Part shown: positions 42,209 to 47,359 of the stretch, piece by piece
Layout: each line of letters starts with the position of its first letter
Numbering within the stretch: position 1 is the first letter of the stretch
DNA from: Clostridia bacterium
GTDB lineage: Bacteria; Bacillota; Clostridia; Oscillospirales; CAG-272
Direction of reading: 5' to 3'
Length of the DNA: 47,359 nt
Assembly: GCA_017517035.1 (NCBI GenBank)
Contig: JAFXAN010000036.1
Coordinates: 1-47,359, forward strand
Program-made: the position numbers and the translations under genes
Notes under the pieces: generated by a model
Databases searched by the model: none
Told to the model about the DNA's origin: nothing
The model's input: the letters and a program-made list of their open reading frames with translations, nothing else

Positions 42209-45094
42209 ATGAAAATTAAAAGAATATTGTCGCTGCTCTTCGCTGTACTGATGGTGCTCGGTAGCTTTAACCTTGCAGCTGTACAAACATTCGCAGCAAT
42301 TTCAAAGGCAGACCTTGTGGAAAACGACATTGATCTTCTTAAAACCGTATTCAATTCCGCCGAGGACAGAACAAAGGATATGACTCATTTTGTGACAGTC
42401 GGCGATTTCGAGATCTATGCCGATGATTATTCCGGTGAGGTCATCGTAAAGAACACACTGACAGGTCAGTATCTTTGCACTAACCCCTATAGTGTTGGTT
42501 CCTCAAAGGCTTCCGACACTCAGAAGTATCAGCTTCTCTCACAGGCGATCGTTTACTATACCGATAATGCCACACAGAAGAACTTCACCTCCTATGAGGA
42601 AGGCTCTATGCGCGGACAGGTAAAGGTAAGCAGAATCAAGAACGGTATCAGAGTTGAATATTCTCTCGGTAGCGAGCAGACAAGACTTCTCGTTCCCAAG
42701 ATGATAAGCAAAGCAAGATTCCAGTCTGAAATTCTTAAGAATGTTACAGATTCCGCAGCCAGAAAGAAGCTCACAACCTTCTATTCTTTGAAGGATCCCG
42801 CATCTCAGAAGAATGATACAATGAAAAATGCGCTCTATGAGAGATGGCCTATCACAAAGGAAATGGCTGTTTACATTCTTCCTACAGACGGTAACGGTGC
42901 GGTAGGTATGCAGGACCAGAAGGAGATCGAGGCAATCATCAAGCAGTATTGCCCTCAGTATTCCTTCGAGGATCTTGACTATGACCACTCCCTTACAAGA
43001 TTTGAGGGCGAAGACAGAGAGCCTGCAAACTTCAAGTTTGCTCTTGAATATACCATTGACGGCGGAGAGCTTGTTGTAACACTTCCCGCAAACGGTATCA
43101 CTTATAATGAAGAGGAATATACCCTCGATTATATCGAGCTTCTGCCTTATATGGGCGCAAGCAGGAACCCCAATGAGGGATATACATTCCTTCCCGACGG
43201 TTCGGGTGCTATCTTCGATTTCCGTGCTCTTGATACAGGTAGCGCAACAACAGTAACCGCTCCCGTTTACGGTATCGACTATGCTTTCCAGACCATCAAG
43301 GGCTCTTATGAGCAGCCGATAGTTGCTCCCGTGTTCGGTCTTGTTGAAAATGAACCCATTTATAAGACTGTTGAAAAGCAGGAAGAGGTTCAGGTGGAAA
43401 AAGAGGTTGAGGTTACCGATGAAAACGGTGAAACAACAACTACCACCGAAACTGTGACCGAAATCAAGACCACATATGAAAAAGAATTCGTAGGAAATCA
43501 GGACAGAGGCTTCTTCGCCGTTATCGAGGAAGGCGATGCAATGACTCAGCTTTCCACATACCACGGTGGTGCCTTCCATGAGTATAATACCGTTAAGATG
43601 ACGGTAACTCCCCGTCCGAAGGACTCCTACAACCTGGCAACTGCGATCTCCGTAGGCTCTAACTCCACATGGACAGTCGTTTCCGAGAGACGTTATACAG
43701 GTAACTTCAAGATAAGATACTTTATGCTCACCGATGATACCATTGCAGACGCAAATGGCATAGAGGACTATTATGAGACTTCATGGCTCGGTATGGGTGA
43801 TGCATATAAGGATTATCTTAAGGACGCAGGTGTTCTTACAAAGCTTACCGAAGAGGATCTCGGTGAGGGCATTCCGCTCTATGTTGAGACATTCGGAGCT
43901 ATCGAGAGCATCGAAAAGATCCTTTCGATCCCCGTAACCGTAATGACAGCAATGACATCCTTTGAGGACATTCAGACAATGTATTCCGAGCTTTCCGCAG
44001 AAGGCATCAAGAATATAAACTTCAAGCTTACCGGCTATGCTAACGGCGGTATGCAGTCCACCGTGCCTTATAAGCTGAAGTGGGAAAAGGCTGTTGGCGG
44101 TAAGGATGGCTTTAAGGAGCTTGTTTCCGATGCAAAGGAAAAGGGCTATGGCGTTTATCCCGATTTCGACTTTGCTTATATCAACGAAACAGGTGCTTTT
44201 GACGGCGTTAGCCTTAAGAAGCACGCGGTTAAGTCTATTGATAACCGTTATACAAGTATGCGTGTATATAGCGCTGCAAGACAGAACTATGCTTCCTTCT
44301 TCCAGCTCGCTATGTCCCCCGCTTACTACTATCGCTTTATCGATAAGCTTTCCGAAAACTATACAAAATATGATCCCATCGGAATCTCCGTTTCAACTCT
44401 CGGTAATTCGCTTAATTCCGACTTTGATAAGAAGGAACCTTATAACCGTGAGGATGGTAAGAACTTTACAGCAGATGCTTTCGCAACCCTTTCCGAAACA
44501 TACGGAAGCGTTATGACAAGCGGCGGTAATGCTTATACATGGAAGCATGCGGATCATATACTCGATATGCCCCTTGACTCCAGCCGTTATATCAAGTCGA
44601 CCTATACCGTTCCTTTCCTTGGATATGTTCTCCACGGATATAAGAACTTTACAGGCTCAGCAATAAATATGGCGGGTGATATCCGTTATGAGATGCTTAA
44701 GTGTATCGAAAACGGTGCTTATATGTACTTTATCCTTTCTTATGACAATACAGAGCTTCTTAAAGAGGACGAACAGCTCAGCAAGTATTATTCTATCAGA
44801 TATGATATTTGGCATGAGGATGTTGTAGAGCTTTATAATGAGCTTAATGCGGTTCTTGAGCCTCTCCAGACAAAGGAGATCGTTGGACATCAGTTCCTCA
44901 TTGGCGAGCGTGTGCTCGAGGAGGGTGAGGTCTTTGATAATGAGAATCCCGATAAGTACAAGACCATGGATGATGGCCGTATCGTAAGAGTAACTTACGA
45001 GGACGGAACGACATTCATTCTTAACTACAACTATTTTGATGTAACCGTAGAGGGAACAGTTGTTGAAGCTTACGGTTATGTTAAGGTAAACTAA
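42209..45094 (+). CDS. Large secreted DUF5696-like protein, putative glycosidase-like barrel
   Basis: A 961-residue secreted protein. Signal peptide 1-33 (ending QTFA). The N-terminal half (~60-530) is beta-rich (FEIYADDYSGEVIVKNTLTG, LLPYMGASRNPNEGYTFLPDGSGAIFDF) with a Lys/Glu/Thr-rich insertion (~395-420). Residues ~550-905 alternate strands and helices like a TIM barrel (GIKNINFKLTGY, GYGVYPDFDFAY, YDPIGISVSTLGNSLNSDF), and the last ~60 form a beta domain with TTFILNYNYFDVTVEG. This matches, from memory, DUF5696. The ATG at 42209 has AGGAGAG upstream; a longer in-frame start at 42185 lacks a signal peptide. Acidic candidates sit at barrel strand ends, but catalysis is not shown. Fourth member of a set of seven cotranscribed genes. 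Confidence 0.8.
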   Translation: MKIKRILSLLFAVLMVLGSFNLAAVQTFAAISKADLVENDIDLLKTVFNSAEDRTKDMTHFVTVGDFEIYADDYSGEVIVKNTLTGQYLCTNPYSVGSSKASDTQKYQLLSQAIVYYTDNATQKNFTSYEEGSMRGQVKVSRIKNGIRVEYSLGSEQTRLLVPKMISKARFQSEILKNVTDSAARKKLTTFYSLKDPASQKNDTMKNALYERWPITKEMAVYILPTDGNGAVGMQDQKEIEAIIKQYCPQYSFEDLDYDHSLTRFEGEDREPANFKFALEYTIDGGELVVTLPANGITYNEEEYTLDYIELLPYMGASRNPNEGYTFLPDGSGAIFDFRALDTGSATTVTAPVYGIDYAFQTIKGSYEQPIVAPVFGLVENEPIYKTVEKQEEVQVEKEVEVTDENGETTTTTETVTEIKTTYEKEFVGNQDRGFFAVIEEGDAMTQLSTYHGGAFHEYNTVKMTVTPRPKDSYNLATAISVGSNSTWTVVSERRYTGNFKIRYFMLTDDTIADANGIEDYYETSWLGMGDAYKDYLKDAGVLTKLTEEDLGEGIPLYVETFGAIESIEKILSIPVTVMTAMTSFEDIQTMYSELSAEGIKNINFKLTGYANGGMQSTVPYKLKWEKAVGGKDGFKELVSDAKEKGYGVYPDFDFAYINETGAFDGVSLKKHAVKSIDNRYTSMRVYSAARQNYASFFQLAMSPAYYYRFIDKLSENYTKYDPIGISVSTLGNSLNSDFDKKEPYNREDGKNFTADAFATLSETYGSVMTSGGNAYTWKHADHILDMPLDSSRYIKSTYTVPFLGYVLHGYKNFTGSAINMAGDIRYEMLKCIENGAYMYFILSYDNTELLKEDEQLSKYYSIRYDIWHEDVVELYNELNAVLEPLQTKEIVGHQFLIGERVLEEGEVFDNENPDKYKTMDDGRIVRVTYEDGTTFILNYNYFDVTVEGTVVEAYGYVKVN

Positions 45095-45111
45095 AAGAGA
45101 GGTGAAAAGCT

Positions 45112-46080
45112 ATGACAAATGATGTATTAGTAAAAGCGCCGAAGAAGAAAAAGCGTCGCGCCGCTTCTCTTGATAAAAAGAAGGCTCGTGGCGGTTGGTG
45201 GTTTGTTCTGCCTTTCGCTATCGGATTCCTCATCGTCTATCTTCCCATTCTTTGGGACTCGGTAAGATTCAGCTTCTATCATGTAAGCTCCCAGGCGGGA
45301 GGCGGTATGATCCTTGAATGGGTCGGACTTGAAAACTACACGGATGCCCTGTTCGTAAATCCGAACTATATCCAGAACCTGATTTCAGGTCTTGGACAGA
45401 TGGCATTTGATATTCCTGCGATCGTAATCTTCTCACTCTTCATGGCGGTTCTTCTGAACACAAAGATGAAGGGAAGAGCAGCATTCCGTGCAATATTCTT
45501 CATGCCCGTTGTACTTGCAACCGGTTTTATGGCATCCCTTGAGGCAAGCAATGTGCTTTCCTCTTATATGGACAGTACCGCAGGAATGAACAATGGTTCG
45601 GGAAGAAGTGCTTCCTCCGATATCATCTCGGTTCTTGACTTTGAAAAGCTCTTTGACCAGATGAAGGTCGGAACAGAGATCGTCGGATATGTTATCGGTA
45701 TCATTAACAATATCTACGATATCGTTAACCGAAGCGGTGTACAGATGCTTATCTTCCTTGCAGGTCTTCAGTCTATTTCCCCTGCGATCTATGAGTCCTG
45801 TCAGATCGACGGTGCTTCCGGCTGGGAAACATTCTGGAAGGTAACACTGCCTATGATCAGCCCTATGATCCTTGTTAATGCGGTTTATACCATCATCGAC
45901 TCCTTTACAGCACAGTCGAACAGCATCATGCGATTCATCGACAGCGTTTATAAGGGAGAGATCAACGGTAACACCATAAGCTCTGCGATGTCTTGGATGT
46001 ACTTCATCATAGTAATCCTTATCGTTGCTGTGGTGGCAGGTATATTCTCTGCATTCGTATTCTATCAAAGACGTGATTAA
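45112..46080 (+). CDS. ABC sugar permease, MalF/UgpA type (pair 2)
   Basis: A second MalF-type subunit, 322 residues, six segments, with a Lys-rich cytoplasmic start. The EAA loop reads ESCQIDGASGWETFWKVTLPMISP-like. A loop of ~50 residues between segments 3 and 4 (about 150-200, Ser/Gly/Asn-rich) is longer than in the first permease. Start at 45112 has GAGAGG 9 bp upstream; 17 bp after the DUF5696-like gene. Confidence 0.93.
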   Translation: MTNDVLVKAPKKKKRRAASLDKKKARGGWWFVLPFAIGFLIVYLPILWDSVRFSFYHVSSQAGGGMILEWVGLENYTDALFVNPNYIQNLISGLGQMAFDIPAIVIFSLFMAVLLNTKMKGRAAFRAIFFMPVVLATGFMASLEASNVLSSYMDSTAGMNNGSGRSASSDIISVLDFEKLFDQMKVGTEIVGYVIGIINNIYDIVNRSGVQMLIFLAGLQSISPAIYESCQIDGASGWETFWKVTLPMISPMILVNAVYTIIDSFTAQSNSIMRFIDSVYKGEINGNTISSAMSWMYFIIVILIVAVVAGIFSAFVFYQRRD

Positions 46081-46091
46081 GGAGGGATAAA

Positions 46092-47147
46092 ATGGACGCA
46101 CAAAATACAGCAAAAAAGCCAAAGATAACAAAAGAAACCAAGAATAAGATCCGCGTTGATTTTGAAAGAACTCCTTTAAAGGAAAGACTTAAGGCAAAAT
46201 TCGGTACAGCATTTATCTATCAGAAGGTAGGAATTGCGATATTCCGTTTGGTTCTTCTCATAGGTCTTTCGTATATCGTTCTTTACCCCTTCATCTCAAA
46301 GATCGCATCCTCCTTCATGGGCATGAGCGACTTTGTTGATGCAACGGTTCGCCTTATTCCTAAAGATTTCACACTCGATATCTATAAGGCAGTTTTCACA
46401 GAGCTTGATTATTGGAAAGCATTTGTAAATGTATTTACACTTTCATTCATTTCCGCAATTTTGCAGACATTCTCATGTTGCGTTATTGCATATGGATTTG
46501 CAAAGTTTAAATTCAAGGGTAACGGAATCCTCTTCCTCCTTGTAATGCTCACAATGATCATTCCTCATCCAACACTCAAGCTTTCCATGTTCCAGAATTT
46601 CAAGGATTTTGATATTCTCGGCATTTTCGGACTGCTCACAAAGATCGGCATTCTTCCCGAGAAGTTTGCATACGGTCTCAGACTTACAAACTCATATTGG
46701 CCTCTGGTCATCCTCTCCGCTTGCGGTCTTGCATTTAAGAACGGTCTTTACATATTCATGCTCAGACAGTTCTTCAAGGGCGTTCCGGATGAGCTTGAAG
46801 AGTCTGCTTATATCGACGGATCGGGTATTTTCCGTACATTCTTTACGATTATTATTCCCCTTTCCGTGCCGATGCTTATAACAGTGTTCCTCTTCTCATT
46901 CTCATGGCAGTGGACAGATAACTATTATTTGCCTCTGTTCTTCCCGACCGGCAGAATTTGGGACTGGAGCGATGTTATCACCGAGATTCCGATATCTCTC
47001 AAGACAGATTATGCAGGAAAAAACCTCTTCGATCAGGCGATCCACAATACCGCAGGTATGATGGCAATCGCACCGCTGATAGTGGTTTACCTCTTCTGTC
47101 AGAGATTCCTTGTTCAGGGTATCGAAAGATCCGGTATCGTTGGATAA
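46092..47147 (+). CDS. ABC sugar permease, MalG/UgpE type (pair 2)
   Basis: The second MalG-type subunit, 351 residues, with a long basic N-terminal tail (~45 residues) and six segments; EAA loop EESAYIDGSGIFRTFFTIIIPLSVP-like. It has a lengthened external loop (KDFDILGIFGLLTKIGILPEKF). The Shine-Dalgarno AAGGAGG starts at the end of the preceding gene. Last gene of the operon. Confidence 0.93.
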   Translation: MDAQNTAKKPKITKETKNKIRVDFERTPLKERLKAKFGTAFIYQKVGIAIFRLVLLIGLSYIVLYPFISKIASSFMGMSDFVDATVRLIPKDFTLDIYKAVFTELDYWKAFVNVFTLSFISAILQTFSCCVIAYGFAKFKFKGNGILFLLVMLTMIIPHPTLKLSMFQNFKDFDILGIFGLLTKIGILPEKFAYGLRLTNSYWPLVILSACGLAFKNGLYIFMLRQFFKGVPDELEESAYIDGSGIFRTFFTIIIPLSVPMLITVFLFSFSWQWTDNYYLPLFFPTGRIWDWSDVITEIPISLKTDYAGKNLFDQAIHNTAGMMAIAPLIVVYLFCQRFLVQGIERSGIVG

Positions 47148-47162
47148 TCAAAAACAACTATA

Positions 47163-47191
47163 AAAAGGGCAGACCGTCGGTCTGCCCTTTA
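47163..47191 (+). terminator. Terminator of the ABC operon
   Basis: AAAGGGCAGACC (47164-47175) pairs with GGTCTGCCCTTT (47179-47190), loop GTC; the following sequence is only moderately T-rich. Confidence 0.8.
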
Positions 47192-47220
47192 GCTTTCTTT
47201 GCTTGCTTTTTATGGATATT

Positions 47221-47359
47221 AAACAGTAATTTGTCGGTGAGGGAGTTTCGCCTCTGCGGAGGCGACCGACGCCGCCGTCGGCTCGCGCGACCTTTTAAAA
47301 AAGGTCGATCAAAACTTTGAAAAAGGGAATTTTTATTGTTGTTTATCTGTGTTTCTACA
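47221..47359 (+). repeat. Repeat copy I, left part, cut by the window end
   Basis: Starts at AAACAGTAATTTGTCG (47221), with CGCCTC-tgcg-GAGGCG, CCGACG-ccgc-CGTCGG and GACCTTTT-aa-AAAAGGTC hairpins, and stops inside the TTTCTAC arm at the last base. It lies 30 bp after the ABC operon terminator. Confidence 0.9.

Noticed and set aside
42539..43579. A 346-codon antisense frame inside the DUF5696-like gene
   Set aside because: Shadow of a strongly codon-biased gene; no start signal and no recognisable domain.
45433..46131. A 232-codon antisense frame opposite the pair-2 permease
   Set aside because: It mirrors the coding strand of a clear permease and has no start signal of its own.
1..47359. 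Circular element, because both ends share 14 bases
   Set aside because: The shared bases belong to the dispersed repeat, and the window carries essential single-copy genes (dnaX, glyS, SRP RNA, secG, murJ). A repeat-bounded chromosomal contig explains it better.

Overview
The window is about 47.4 kb of chromosome from a Gram-positive, low-to-mid GC anaerobe of the class Clostridia, probably a gut or rumen Oscillospirales/Christensenellales-like lineage. The evidence is the order SRP RNA-dnaX-ybaB-recR-aroK with a large, Alu-domain type SRP RNA, Shine-Dalgarno sites of the AGGAGG type, sigma-A promoters that nearly all have 17-bp spacers, BspA-type leucine-rich surface proteins, one of them with a dockerin, and a sugar economy based on ABC importers. 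I cannot name a genus. There is no phage, plasmid or CRISPR sequence.

Left part (1-20.5 kb, mostly minus strand): a metallophosphoesterase; a housekeeping block (SRP RNA, dnaX, ybaB, recR, shikimate kinase); a 1086-residue BspA-like leucine-rich protein ending in a dockerin; a cell-envelope operon murJ-glycosyltransferase-dxs; a membrane-anchored D,D-carboxypeptidase with an Asn-rich N-terminal tail; an AraC regulator divergent from L-fucose isomerase; and a minD plus methylglyoxal-synthase-like pair whose synthase-like member has lost the usual catalytic residues.

Middle part (20.6-34 kb): a small four-cysteine protein, a second BspA-like protein, glycyl-tRNA synthetase, an LCP-family protein, secG, an AraC regulator coupled to an acetyl-xylan-esterase-type lipoprotein, a divergent GH2 beta-mannosidase and a ROK glucokinase. 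These genes point to use of mannan, xylan and fucosylated glycans.

Right part (34.5-47.2 kb): one operon of seven genes with a leader of about 340 nt. It holds a giant, non-lipidated solute-binding protein with an N-terminal carbohydrate-binding-like region, two separate pairs of CUT1 permeases, a membrane protein joining a beta-propeller, TPR and Yip1-like domain, and a large secreted DUF5696-like protein that looks like a glycosidase barrel. It encodes no ATPase. This is the best candidate for an undescribed system.

In the gaps lies a family of interspersed repeats with terminal inverted repeats of the form AAACAGTAATTTGTCG (nine loci). Copies lie only between transcription units and at both window edges. 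Their internal hairpins show compensatory base changes between copies, so structure is being maintained. Copies with the same ends but unrelated cores also occur.
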